A DNA stretch of 64,000 bases from the NCBI RefSeq assembly GCF_000716785.1, contig NZ_JNYY01000029.1, forward strand, positions 1 to 64,000. Reading direction: 5' to 3'. Below are positions 41,900 through 50,512 of the stretch, piece by piece; within the stretch, counting starts at the first letter, position 1; every line of letters begins with the position of its first letter. Below the pieces are notes generated by a model. That model made no database searches, had not been told where the DNA came from, and saw only the letters and a list, made by a program, of their open reading frames with translations. A program made the translations under genes and the position numbers. This stretch comes from Amycolatopsis vancoresmycina (GTDB taxonomy: Bacteria; Actinomycetota; Actinomycetes; Mycobacteriales; Pseudonocardiaceae).

Positions 41900-43141
41900 T
41901 CACGAGGCCAGGCCGAGGCCCAGCCAGAGCGCGACGGTGGCCGCGGCCAGGCACAGCGGGGTCGTGATCGCGCCCAGCGCGTGGAAGGTCCTGGCCGAAG
42001 GGGCCTTCGGGAGCGTCCGGCGCCAGAGCAGCGTCGCCAGCGAGCCGAGGTAGGTCGCGTTCGGGCCGATGTTCACCCCCAGGAGCACCGCCAGCAGCAC
42101 GCCCGGCGCCGGGTGCGGGCCCAGCACGGACAGCAGGATCAGCGTGGCCGGCAGGTTGTTGACCAGGTTGGCCAGCAGCGCGGCCACGCCGGCCGCCACC
42201 AGGAGGTCGAGCAGGCCGGTCGACGACGGCAGGACGGCATGCAGCAAGCCGCCGAGGACGTGCTCCGACACGGCCTCCACCACCACCGCCAGCCCCAGCA
42301 CGAACAGGCACAGCTGCGGCGCCGCCTCGCTGACCAGCTGCCACGGCCGGATCTTGCCCTGCGCGAGCGCCCGCACGCCGAGGATCAGCGCGGCCAGCGC
42401 GGCGATCCACACCGGCTCGACGTGCCCGAGCTGCCCGACGGCGAACCCGGCGAGCGTCAGGCCGAGGACGACCAGGGCGAACGTCGGCGTCTCGAGGTGC
42501 TGCCGCGGTTCGGGTGTTTCGCGCGGCCGCAGGTCGATCTTGAAGAACCACAGGAACACCAGCAGCTCGATGCCGATCGTGACGAGCCACGGCAGGGCCA
42601 TCAGCGCGGTGAACCCGGCGAAGGTCAGCCCGGACGCGGCGAAGGCCAGCAGGTTCGTCAGGTTGGAGACGGGCAGCAGCGTCGACGCCGAGTTGGCCAG
42701 GTGCGCGCAGGCGTAGACGTGCGGCCGGGCGGGCAGGTCCAGGCTGGTCGCCGTGGCGAGGACGACCGGTGTGAGCAGCACGACGGTGGCGTCGAGGCTG
42801 AGGATCGCGGTGACCCCGGCCGCCGCGGCGAAGGTCAGCACGAGCAACCGCCGCGGCCGGCCGTGGCACGCCTCGGCGAGCCGGTTGCCGAGCCAGGTGA
42901 AGACCCCGTCCACACTGGCCAAAAAGGACAAAAGGAGAATGGCGGCGAGAAAGCCCAGCGTGGGCAGGATTTCGACGGCCCGGCGCCCGGCCGCGGCGGG
43001 TTCGACGAGCCCGAGGAGAAGAACGACCCCGGCGGCGGGCACGGCGGCCACGGCCTCGGGCCACCCCCGCGGCCGGACGACGGCGAAGACCAGCACCGCG
43101 GCGAGGAGTAGAAGGCTTCCCGCACCTGCCCAGAAGTTCAC
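41900..43141 (-). CDS. SLC13/ArsB-type ion transporter
   Basis: A 413-residue permease of the ion transporter superfamily (ArsB/NhaD/SLC13), with about 11 membrane helices. Conserved stretches are SLDATVVLLTPVVLA near residue 118 and ANLVNNLPATLILLS near 322, which form the two re-entrant substrate loops. Members move arsenite, dicarboxylates or exchange sodium; the substrate is not evident, and no arsenic gene is adjacent. ATG 43141. The stop abuts the 21-bp repeat array. Confidence 0.83.
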   Translation of the reverse strand: MNFWAGAGSLLLLAAVLVFAVVRPRGWPEAVAAVPAAGVVLLLGLVEPAAAGRRAVEILPTLGFLAAILLLSFLASVDGVFTWLGNRLAEACHGRPRRLLVLTFAAAAGVTAILSLDATVVLLTPVVLATATSLDLPARPHVYACAHLANSASTLLPVSNLTNLLAFAASGLTFAGFTALMALPWLVTIGIELLVFLWFFKIDLRPRETPEPRQHLETPTFALVVLGLTLAGFAVGQLGHVEPVWIAALAALILGVRALAQGKIRPWQLVSEAAPQLCLFVLGLAVVVEAVSEHVLGGLLHAVLPSSTGLLDLLVAAGVAALLANLVNNLPATLILLSVLGPHPAPGVLLAVLLGVNIGPNATYLGSLATLLWRRTLPKAPSARTFHALGAITTPLCLAAATVALWLGLGLAS

Positions 43142-43199
43142 CGGCTCACGCTAATCGACGCCGGTGCTCAGACCCCCAGCGGCTCGGGCGTGGCCCACC

Positions 43200-43331
43200 C
43201 GCGATCTGCGCCGGCGTTCCGATCAGCTTCGTGCGGAACTCGTCGTTGTACTGCAGCAGATCCCCGAACTCCGGATCCGCCCACATCCTCTTCGTGTCCG
43301 AAGTGGACGGCTCTTCGAACGACACGGCCCG
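43200..43331 (-). pseudogene. remnant of a flavin-dependent (LLM class) monooxygenase gene
   Basis: Downstream of the LuxR stop, in the same frame, about 44 codons read FEEPSTSDTKRMWADPEFG followed by LLQYNDEFRTKLIGTPAQIA. This resembles the region near the C-terminus of SfnG-like luciferase-type monooxygenases. The match ends abruptly into unrelated sequence, and no catalytic part is present, so it is a gene fragment. Identification is from memory of the family. Confidence 0.5.
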
Positions 43332-43343
43332 AGCAGCGGCCGG

Positions 43344-46151
43344 TCAGCGACCGTCCACGCGCTGGGAAGACTTCGCCAGCGCCCCACCGAGTTCCGCGCG
43401 TCCGGGGATGCCGAGCTTGCGGTACGCGCCCGACAGGTGCAGCTCCACCGTCCGCCGCGTCAGGTGCAGGGCCGTCGCGATCTCGCGGTTGGTCAGGCCC
43501 TGCGCCGCCATCACGGCGATGCGGTTCTCCTGCCGCGTCAGGCCGTGCTCGTTGTCCTTCGCCGGTGTCAACGCCCGCCGCGCCGAACGCAGTTCCTCCG
43601 CCGCCCGCCGCGCCAGCGGGCGCGCGCCGCACTGCTCGCTCAGCTCCACCGCCTGCCGCAGCGTTTCGATGGCCTTCTCGGACTGCCCGTGCCGGGCCTG
43701 CAGCGTGCCCAGCTCGGTCAGCGCCGTCGCCAGCTGCAACCGGGCCGGCGACGACCGCAGCGTCGTGATCGACTTCTGCAGCGCCCGTTCGGCTTCGTCG
43801 TCCTCGCGGACCAGCCCGAGCGTCGTGAGCGCCGTGCCCAGCGGGCGCGGGGCACCCCAGCGGGCCGAGGCGGTCATGTCCTCCTCCGCCAGCCGCGCCG
43901 CGTCGTCGGTCTGGCCGAGGGCCAGCGCCGCGCGCGCCGCGTGCGCGCGCCACGGCACGAAGCCCGGGAACCGCATGCCGTGGTGGGCCAGCCGCCGTCC
44001 GCAGCTCAGTAGGTCCTCGAACCCGAAGCGCGTGTACCCCGTCGCGACGCGCAGGCGGCCCCGCGCGTACAGCAGGTACGTGTGCGTGAACAGGCCCTGG
44101 CTCGCGACGAAGTCCATCCGGTCCAGCAGCGACGTCGCCGCCTCGAACCGGCCGAGGTCGACCCAGCACTCGACGAGTTTCGCCGCGCACAGCACGCCGA
44201 CCGGGCACGTCGTCGTCCCGCCGCGCTCGTCGAACCGGCGCAGCAGCGATTCGAAGTGGACGCTCGCCCGCTGCAGGTCGCCGCTGGCCTGCAGCGCGAT
44301 CCCGCGGGCCAGGGTCGGCAGCGCGCCGTGCGGCACGTGCACGTCCCACGGTTCGCGCTCGACGTCCAGCACCCGGCACAGCCGGTCGACGTGCGCCGGC
44401 TCGTCCGAGAGCACCGCCGTCGCCAGCGTGAAGAAGTAATGCTGCTCGAACAGGTCGCCGTTGTCGCCGGTCAGCGCGTCCGCGAAGTGCCCGACGGCGT
44501 CCTGCGCCGACTCGCCGTTGCGGACGGCGTCCAGCGCCAGCAGCGCCGAGCGGCTCCGCTGGGCCGCCGGGTCGGTCAGCGGCGCCCACTGCTCCTCGAA
44601 GTCGCGGAACTCCGGGGGCGGGCCGAGCCGGCTGCCCGCTTCGGCCAGGTAGGTCATGCACAGCAGCGGCCACACCGCGTCCGGGCCGCCGGCGTCGAGC
44701 CGCGCCGCGATCTGGCCCGCCGCGCTGATTCCGAGCCGGGCGTCCTGGCCGCCGCAGAGCGACAGCAGCATCGCGGTGGCGATGTACGCGGCCGTTTCGC
44801 GGTTGCCGACCGTGTCGACGGCCTCGCGCACCCGCTTCGCCGCGCCGGGCGGGTCGAACTGGAACTCCGCGTGCGCGAGCTGCAGCAGCACGGCCATCCG
44901 GCGCCCGGACGTGAGCCGTTCCTCCAGCGCCCGCCGCAGGTGCCGCGCGGCCAGCTCCGGCCGTCCGGAGAACACGGCGTCGCGCGCGCTCAGCCGCAGC
45001 ACGTCCACCGCCCACGGGATCCGGATCGACGTCGCTTCCAGCAGGTGGGCGGCCACGCGCTCGGCCGGCGCGCCCGTCTCCGTCAGCAGCTTCGCCGCCC
45101 GGGAGTGGTTGACCGCCCTCGTCGTCCGCGGCATGTCCTTGAGCAGGGAGTTGCGGACGAACGAGTAGGTCAGCGTCGGCTGGCTGCTGTTGTTGAGCAC
45201 GTGCAGCCGGACCATGGTGTCGATGGCCTGCAGCGCGTCGAGCTCGTCGACGCCGGCGAGCTTGGCCAGCAGGTCGAAGGCCGCGTCCTCGCCGAGCACC
45301 GCCGCCGCGTGGAGGATGGCGGGCGCGTGCGGGAACTCCTGCATCCGCGTGTGCAGGACCTGCCCGATCAGCGACGACCCCAGCTCGTGCGGGTCCGCGC
45401 CGGGCAGCAGCCGCGGCCGCAGCGCCTGCAGCAGGTACGGGTTGCCGCCGGTCGCCTCGCGGCACGCGGAGACGAGCTCGCCGGGCGCGATGCCGAGGAT
45501 CTCCGCCGCGGCCGCGTCGCCGAGGCCGTTGAGCGTGATCGTGGCCGGTGTGCAGCCCGCCATCTCCAGCAGCGCGACCTCGCGGTGCGGCGGGTGCCCG
45601 GTCAGCGCCGTCAGGAGGATGAACACTGGCAGGTCGAGGACGCGGTTGCGGAGGTAGGCCAGGCACCGCATCGACCAGGCGTCGGCGAGGTGGACGTTGT
45701 CGATCCCGAGGAACAGCGGACCCCGCTCGGTCGCGTCGCGGACGATCCGGAAGAAGAGGTCGAGCGCTTCGCTCTCCCCGGCGGGCCCGCACAGCTCGCC
45801 GATGGGCGGGCGCGGCGGCGCACCCGGCTCCTCGAGCGCGTCGGCCAGCTGGCGGACGAGCCCGCCGGGCAGGTGGCTCTCCAGCCGCGACCCGGTGGCG
45901 ACCGCGACGGTGAACCCGGCGTCCGCGGCCAGCGCCGCGGCGGTCCGCAGGGTGGCGCTCTTGCCCATGCCGAACTCGCCGACCAGCACCGCGCTGGCGG
46001 CCGAGCCGCCCAGCGCGACCGGGAAGAGGGCGGTCAGGCGGCCGAGTTCGGGCTCGCGGCCGGGGAGCCGCGGGGCGGGACGCTTCGGTACCGAAGCCCC
46101 GCGGGCGGGGTGCTCGGGATTTACTTCGGTATCCACCGTAAGGACTTTCAT
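43344..46151 (-). CDS. large LuxR family ATP-binding regulator (LAL type)
   Basis: A 935-residue LAL regulator. The STAND-type ATPase has Walker A GEFGMGKS near residue 54 and Walker B LFLGIDNVH near 145. A long TPR-like helical middle follows, and then a C-terminal LuxR helix-turn-helix LTRQENRIAVMAAQGLTNRE with TVELHLSGAYRKLGI. Such proteins activate secondary metabolism or sugar genes after binding ATP and an inducer. ATG 46151 starts MKVLTVDTEV, 16 bp after the anti-sigma stop, so it is probably the third gene of the sigma operon. Confidence 0.88.
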   Translation of the reverse strand: MKVLTVDTEVNPEHPARGASVPKRPAPRLPGREPELGRLTALFPVALGGSAASAVLVGEFGMGKSATLRTAAALAADAGFTVAVATGSRLESHLPGGLVRQLADALEEPGAPPRPPIGELCGPAGESEALDLFFRIVRDATERGPLFLGIDNVHLADAWSMRCLAYLRNRVLDLPVFILLTALTGHPPHREVALLEMAGCTPATITLNGLGDAAAAEILGIAPGELVSACREATGGNPYLLQALRPRLLPGADPHELGSSLIGQVLHTRMQEFPHAPAILHAAAVLGEDAAFDLLAKLAGVDELDALQAIDTMVRLHVLNNSSQPTLTYSFVRNSLLKDMPRTTRAVNHSRAAKLLTETGAPAERVAAHLLEATSIRIPWAVDVLRLSARDAVFSGRPELAARHLRRALEERLTSGRRMAVLLQLAHAEFQFDPPGAAKRVREAVDTVGNRETAAYIATAMLLSLCGGQDARLGISAAGQIAARLDAGGPDAVWPLLCMTYLAEAGSRLGPPPEFRDFEEQWAPLTDPAAQRSRSALLALDAVRNGESAQDAVGHFADALTGDNGDLFEQHYFFTLATAVLSDEPAHVDRLCRVLDVEREPWDVHVPHGALPTLARGIALQASGDLQRASVHFESLLRRFDERGGTTTCPVGVLCAAKLVECWVDLGRFEAATSLLDRMDFVASQGLFTHTYLLYARGRLRVATGYTRFGFEDLLSCGRRLAHHGMRFPGFVPWRAHAARAALALGQTDDAARLAEEDMTASARWGAPRPLGTALTTLGLVREDDEAERALQKSITTLRSSPARLQLATALTELGTLQARHGQSEKAIETLRQAVELSEQCGARPLARRAAEELRSARRALTPAKDNEHGLTRQENRIAVMAAQGLTNREIATALHLTRRTVELHLSGAYRKLGIPGRAELGGALAKSSQRVDGR

Positions 46152-46167
46152 GTTGGGTTGGGGCAGA

Positions 46168-46545
46168 CTACTGGAAACCGGCCGGCCACGGGAGACTCCG
46201 CGGCGCGCAGCCGGCACCGGCCACGACCTGACCAGGGGAGACGATGGACGCAGCGGATGCGAACCGGATCTTCCCGGTGGCCGGCCGGGCCACGCAGCAG
46301 GCCGTGACGGCCACCCCGAGCGCGAGCAGCAGGAGCGGGCCGGCCACCTTCCGGCGCCGGGCCGCCCCGTCGCCCGGCGGCAGGTAGCCCAGCCGCGCGG
46401 CCTCCGCCAGCGCGCCGGCCACCGGGCCGAACCCGGCGACCCGGCCCCGGCAGCGGGCGCAGCCGAGCAGGTGCGCTTCGAACTCTTCCGGATCGTCGAG
46501 GACGCCGAGCCCGTAGGCCGCGGCGTCCGCGTGCCGCCCCCTCAT
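46168..46545 (-). CDS. zinc-binding anti-sigma factor
   Basis: A 125-residue anti-sigma factor of the ZAS type: H25-x3-C29-x2-C32 in FEAHLLGCARCRGRV, one membrane helix near residues 78-96, and a short outer tail. ZAS proteins hold ECF sigma factors and release them on a redox or envelope signal. ATG 46545 overlaps the stop of the sigma gene by 4 bp, the normal pair arrangement. The tail contains two extra cysteines next to the membrane (VTACCVARP). Confidence 0.85.
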   Translation of the reverse strand: MRGRHADAAAYGLGVLDDPEEFEAHLLGCARCRGRVAGFGPVAGALAEAARLGYLPPGDGAARRRKVAGPLLLLALGVAVTACCVARPATGKIRFASAASIVSPGQVVAGAGCAPRSLPWPAGFQ

Positions 46546-47120
46546 CGGACCGTCACTTCCCCGAGCGCCTTCCGCAATTGCCGCATCGCCGTGTACAACC
46601 GCGATTTGACGGTTCCCTCCGGAATTCCGAGAATTTCCGCTGCCTGTCGAACGGTGTTTCCGGCGAGATACGTCTCGTAGATGACGGACTGATATTTCGC
46701 GTCCAGTTCGCGCAATGCGCGAGTAATCGTTAGCGCGGCTAACGAGCTGTCCGTGCGATCGGTGGACTCGGCGTTTTCCGGGATCTCCAGAGCGACCTCC
46801 TGCGGGCGGACGCGGCGATTCCTCCAGCCGTCGATGACGATCCGGCGAGCCACCGTGAGCAGCCATCCGCGCAGCATTCCGGGCTCGCGTTCGAGCGTGT
46901 CGGAGTGCTGCCACGCGCGGATCATGGTCTCCTGCACCACGTCCTCGGTCCACTGCCGGTCATGGTTGGTCAGGGCCAGGACCTGCGCAAACAGCGTCGC
47001 GCGGAAGTCCTTGTAGAGCAACGGGACGAGGTCGTCCCCCGTGTCGGGGCCGGTGTCGACCGCGGTGGCGGACGGGGCGTAGCCGACGTGGCCGCGACTT
47101 TCTCTGCCCAGTGCTTCCAT
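46542..47120 (-). CDS. ECF RNA polymerase sigma factor
   Basis: A 192-residue ECF sigma factor. Region 2 spans about residues 25-95 (DVVQETMIRAWQHSD; GWLLTVARRIVIDGWR) and region 4 about 128-180 (RQAAEILGIPEGTVKSRLYT). It resembles the SigL/SigK group, whose partner is a membrane ZAS anti-sigma factor, as found next. ATG 47120 is chosen because the frame upstream runs through an AT-rich promoter region. It probably transcribes its own operon and perhaps the neighbouring redox genes. Confidence 0.92.
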   Translation of the reverse strand: MEALGRESRGHVGYAPSATAVDTGPDTGDDLVPLLYKDFRATLFAQVLALTNHDRQWTEDVVQETMIRAWQHSDTLEREPGMLRGWLLTVARRIVIDGWRNRRVRPQEVALEIPENAESTDRTDSSLAALTITRALRELDAKYQSVIYETYLAGNTVRQAAEILGIPEGTVKSRLYTAMRQLRKALGEVTVR

Positions 47121-47266
47121 AAAGCTCGCAACCTCACCTGACTGGCGGACCGTGGGGCTACCGGAGCGTAGCGCAAAAACACTTAATAGACCATATGCAT
47201 TAGTTTCCCGGCCCAATTAGCTGCGGGCCCGACGTGGCTCACCGTAGCGGGGTTCACAATCTGTCT

Positions 47267-47282
47267 TGTGATGCACGTCACA
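47267..47282. promoter_or_regulatory. CRP/GlxR-type operator
   Basis: TGTGA-TGCACG-TCACA is a perfect 16-bp match to the CRP-family consensus TGTGA-N6-TCACA. It lies 88 bp upstream of the DUF4142 gene and 147 bp upstream of the divergent ECF sigma gene. A second inverted repeat, GTCAC-N6-GTGAC, follows at 47284-47299. Confidence 0.62.
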
Positions 47283-47369
47283 GGTCACTAAAAGGTGACG
47301 GTGAGAACCGGATCACACCCGCCGCCCGTAGCTGGATATGACGACTCCTTTTGCGAAGGGACAACGGGG

Positions 47370-48038
47370 ATGCCGCTCCGATTCGTGGCGTTGCTGGCCG
47401 CCGCGACCGCGCTGGTGCTCGGGTGTGCGCTCCCGGCGTCCGCCGGGGAACTGCAGCAGACCGACCGCGCCCTGCTGACCCGGCTGAAGCAGCACACGCT
47501 GTGGGCCGTGCCGTCGAGCAGGCTCGCGGTCGAGCGCGCGACCAACCGCCGCGTCCGCGCCGTCGCCGTCCGCATCGCCGACGACCAGGCCCGCCTCGAC
47601 GTCGCCCTGCGCGCCGTCGCCGACCGGCTCGCCGTCACCCTCCCGGGGGAGCCGACGGACCAGGAGCGCGGCTGGGCCGACGAGATCGCCGCCGACTCCG
47701 GCGACGCGTTCGACCGCGCCTACGTCAACCGCCTCCGCGCCGAGTACGGCACCCTCTTCGGCCTCGCCTCCGACGTCCGCGCCGGCACCCGCGACGACGA
47801 CGTCCGCGCGTTCGCCCAGACCGCCGTCGACACCTCGCTCGGGCACCTGACGCTCCTCGAGAGCACCGGGCTCGCCGAAACCACGTCCCTGCTCGTCTCC
47901 GCCACCGAGGACGACACCCTCGGCGGCGGCGCCATCGCCCTCGGTGCCGGTTCCGTGGCCCTCGCCGCCGTCGCCACGTTCGGCCTGCTCCGCCTGCTCG
48001 GGACCCCCGGCAGGACCTCGCCGCGCCCCCGGAGGTAA
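47370..48038 (+). CDS. DUF4142 secreted/membrane protein
   Basis: A 222-residue protein. It has a signal peptide (residues 1-25, cleavage after LPASA), a helical DUF4142 domain with the usual RVRAVAVRIADDQARLD (domain members are ferritin-like bundles without known metal sites), and a C-terminal membrane helix (about 190-212) with a basic tail. ATG 47370 follows AAGGGACAACGGGG. It is separated by 7 bp from the cytochrome-ferredoxin gene, so the three redox-type genes form one operon. Confidence 0.82.
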   Translation: MPLRFVALLAAATALVLGCALPASAGELQQTDRALLTRLKQHTLWAVPSSRLAVERATNRRVRAVAVRIADDQARLDVALRAVADRLAVTLPGEPTDQERGWADEIAADSGDAFDRAYVNRLRAEYGTLFGLASDVRAGTRDDDVRAFAQTAVDTSLGHLTLLESTGLAETTSLLVSATEDDTLGGGAIALGAGSVALAAVATFGLLRLLGTPGRTSPRPRR

Positions 48039-48045
48039 CCCGCCC

Positions 48046-48858
48046 ATGTCCCCCTCAGCCGCGCTGGTCCCGGTGTCCCCCCACGACACCGGGATCGCCG
48101 AGGCGGCCACGCTGTCCGGCCGCCTCACCTACCTCTGCATGTGCCTGACGCTGTGCTGGGGCGTGCTCTCCGCCACCGGCTGGGTCCGCCGGTTCAGCGG
48201 CCAGGACGCGCTCCGCACCGGGCACGTGCTGCTCGCCGCGTTCACCCTCGCCACCGGCACCCTGCACGGGCTGACGTTCCTGTTCCTGGAGGACGACCCC
48301 TTCGGCGTCGCCGACCTGCTGCTGCCGTTCTACGACGGCAGCGCGCGGCACGCGCTCGGCATCGCCGGGCTCGAGCTCGTCATCGCCGTGTCGGTGACGG
48401 CGGGCCTGCGCCGGGGCGCCCGTGAAGGCCGCTGGCTCCGCTTCCACCAGGCCGGGTACCTCGCCGTCGCCCTGCTCGCCGTGCACGCCTGGCTGGGCGC
48501 CGTCTCGAGCGGGCACCTCGCCGTCGTCTGGCTCGCCGGCATCACGCTGCTCGTCCCGCCGGTGCTGCTGTCGGTTCTGCGCGTGCTGCCCGCGGCCGTG
48601 CTCGCCCGCGCCGGGCTCGTCACGCTCCCGCCGCCCGAGCCCGGCCCGGAGCCGTCGACCCTGCGCGTCGACGTCGACAGCCAGCGCTGCCACGCCTACG
48701 GGGTCTGCCAGTCCGAGGCGCCGCAGGTCTTCCAGCTCGGCCTGGACGGGCAGCTCGCCTACGAGAGGCGCCCGGAGGCCGAACTGGTCCCGAACGTCCA
48801 GGCCGCCGCGCGCGCCTGCCCCATGCGAGCCATCCACCTGTTGGGAGCCACCCGATGA
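48046..48858 (+). CDS. membrane cytochrome b-ferredoxin fusion
   Basis: A 270-residue protein. About five helices carry two histidine pairs, H-x13-H (GHVLLAAFTLATGTLHG) and H-x12-H (FHQAGYLAVALLAVHAW), the spacing of ferric-reductase-like domains that bind two b haems. After a proline linker (about residue 200) comes a ferredoxin domain with C-x5-C (CHAYGVC), APQVFQL and ACPMRAI, three cysteines like the [3Fe-4S] ferredoxins of P450 systems. ATG 48046 has GGAGG upstream. It overlaps the FAD reductase gene, the likely electron donor. Confidence 0.82.
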   Translation: MSPSAALVPVSPHDTGIAEAATLSGRLTYLCMCLTLCWGVLSATGWVRRFSGQDALRTGHVLLAAFTLATGTLHGLTFLFLEDDPFGVADLLLPFYDGSARHALGIAGLELVIAVSVTAGLRRGAREGRWLRFHQAGYLAVALLAVHAWLGAVSSGHLAVVWLAGITLLVPPVLLSVLRVLPAAVLARAGLVTLPPPEPGPEPSTLRVDVDSQRCHAYGVCQSEAPQVFQLGLDGQLAYERRPEAELVPNVQAAARACPMRAIHLLGATR

Positions 48859-50090
48859 GCGAACGCATCGTCATCGCCGGAGCCGGCCTCGCCGGCCTGC
48901 GCGCGGCCGAACGGCTGCGCGAACTCGGGTTCGACGGCGAAGTCGTCGTCCTCGGCGCCGAGCCCGACATCGCCTACCACCGGCCGGCGCTGTCCAAGCA
49001 GCTGCTGACCGGCGCGGTCAGCCGCGCCGACACCCTGCTCGCCGACCCGCTCGAAGTCGACGCCGAATGGCGGTTCGGCACGCCCGTCACGGCGTTGTCG
49101 CCGAACCGGCAGATCGTGCACCTGCGCGACGAGGAACTCCGCTACGACGGCCTGATCATCGCCACCGGCGTCGAACCCCGCCGGATGCCGGGCGCGCCGC
49201 ACGGCCACCCGCGCGTGGTCGTCGTGCGCACCCTCGCCGACACGATCGCCCTCCAGCGGGCGCTCGCCGCCGGCCCCGGCCGGGTCGCGGTCGTCGGCGA
49301 CGGTTTCATCGGTTGCGAAGTCGCTTCCAGCCTGCGGGAGATGAACCGGGACGTCGTCCTCTTCGGACGGTCGAGACCGCTGCTGTCCGACGTCCTCGGC
49401 CGCGACATCGGCGACTGGCTCACGGCCCTGCACACCGCCCGCGGCGTCCAGCTCGAACTCGGCACCACGATCCGCCGCTGGCGGCCCGCACCGAACCACG
49501 TCGGCCTGGAGTTCGCCGACGGCCGGGCGATCGACGTCGCCTGCGTGGTCGTCGCCGTGGGCAGCGTCCCGGCCGTGTCGTGGCTGCGCGGCGCCAAGCT
49601 CCCGCTCGACGACGGCGTCGTCTGCGGGCCGACCTGCCACGTCGTCGGCTCGTCGACGATCGTCGCGGCCGGCGACGTCGCCCGCTGGCCCAACCTCCGC
49701 TTCGACGCGACACCGCAGCGCGACGAGCACTGGCTCAACGCCGTCGAGATGAGCCGCGCCGCGGCTCAGAACCTGCTCACCGGCCCGCAGGGGTCGCCGG
49801 CCTACACCCCGGTGCCGCGGTACTGGTCCGAACAGCACGGCGTCCGCATCCAGGTCGCGGGCCGTCCGTCACTGGCGACCGACACGGTGCTGCTCGAGTC
49901 GCCCGTCCCCGGCACGCGGCCGATCACCGGGTTCGTGCGGCACGGCAGGCTCGTCGGCCTGATCGGCCTCGACAGCCCGGCCGCGGTGCTGCACTGGACG
50001 GCCGAGCTCGCCCGCCAGCACCCGGCGCCCGCCGAGCCGCCGCCCGAGGCCCGGCCGCGTCACCACACCGAGGCCGTGGCCGGGTACTGA
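48855..50090 (+). CDS. FAD-dependent ferredoxin reductase
   Basis: A 411-residue pyridine nucleotide-disulfide-type oxidoreductase like putidaredoxin reductases. The FAD motif GAGLAGLRAAE is at residues 8-18, the NAD(P)H motif VVGDGFIGCEVA near 150, and the second FAD motif IVAAGDVARWPN near 270. It would pass electrons from NAD(P)H to the ferredoxin domain encoded just before; ATG 48855 overlaps that stop by 4 bp. rnpB begins about 14 bp after its stop. Confidence 0.92.
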   Translation: MSERIVIAGAGLAGLRAAERLRELGFDGEVVVLGAEPDIAYHRPALSKQLLTGAVSRADTLLADPLEVDAEWRFGTPVTALSPNRQIVHLRDEELRYDGLIIATGVEPRRMPGAPHGHPRVVVVRTLADTIALQRALAAGPGRVAVVGDGFIGCEVASSLREMNRDVVLFGRSRPLLSDVLGRDIGDWLTALHTARGVQLELGTTIRRWRPAPNHVGLEFADGRAIDVACVVVAVGSVPAVSWLRGAKLPLDDGVVCGPTCHVVGSSTIVAAGDVARWPNLRFDATPQRDEHWLNAVEMSRAAAQNLLTGPQGSPAYTPVPRYWSEQHGVRIQVAGRPSLATDTVLLESPVPGTRPITGFVRHGRLVGLIGLDSPAAVLHWTAELARQHPAPAEPPPEARPRHHTEAVAGY

Positions 50091-50092
50091 GC

Positions 50093-50098
50093 TACCAT
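50093..50098 (+). promoter_or_regulatory. -10 element of the rnpB promoter
   Basis: TACCAT lies 7-8 bp before the expected 5' end of RNase P RNA and only 3 bp after the stop of the reductase gene. No good -35 is visible. It is the most likely promoter element on position alone. Confidence 0.4.
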
Positions 50099-50103
50099 CC
50101 TGC

Positions 50104-50512
50104 CTGCGGACGAGCTGGCAGGGCGGTCGCGAGCCGGGGCGACCCGGTTCGAGGAAAGTCCGGACTCCGCAGGGCAGGGTGGTTGCTAACGGCAACCCGG
50201 GGTGACCCGCGGGACAGTGCCACAGAAAACAGACCGCTCCGGCCCGCGAGGGCCGGGGTAAGGGTGAAACGGTGGTGTAAGAGACCACCAGCGTCCCGGG
50301 CGACCGGGACGGCTAGGTAAACCCCACCCGGAGCAAGGCCAAGAGGGAGCCCGAGGGCTCCTGCGCAGGCGTTCGAGGACGGCCCGTCCGAGCCTGCGGG
50401 TAGGCCGCTGGAGCCTGCCGGCAACGGCAGGCCGAGATGGATGGCCGCCGCCCCGCGAGCCGCAAGGCGACCGGGGAACAGGATCCGGCTTACACGCCAG
50501 CTCGTCCGCCCG
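50104..50512 (+). ncRNA. rnpB: RNase P RNA, type A
   Basis: Catalytic RNA of RNase P, which matures tRNA 5' ends. Seen: the 5' strand GCGGACGAGCTGGC (50106-50119) pairs perfectly with GCCAGCTCGTCCGC (50496-50509) as helix P1. The universal core GAGGAAAGTCCGG follows near 50151, then ACAGAAAACAGACCGC near 50222, AAGGGTGAAACGGTGGTGTAAGAG near 50259, and TAAACCCCACCCGGAGCAA near 50316. Total length about 405 nt is typical of bacterial type A. The 3' end runs into a long hairpin that shares bases with P1. Ends are approximate. Confidence 0.95.

Noticed and set aside
41900..43141. Arsenite efflux operon
   Set aside because: The permease fold fits ArsB, but no arsR, arsC or arsenic-binding motif is adjacent; the ArsR gene at 29951 is 12 kb away and lacks the CxC motif.
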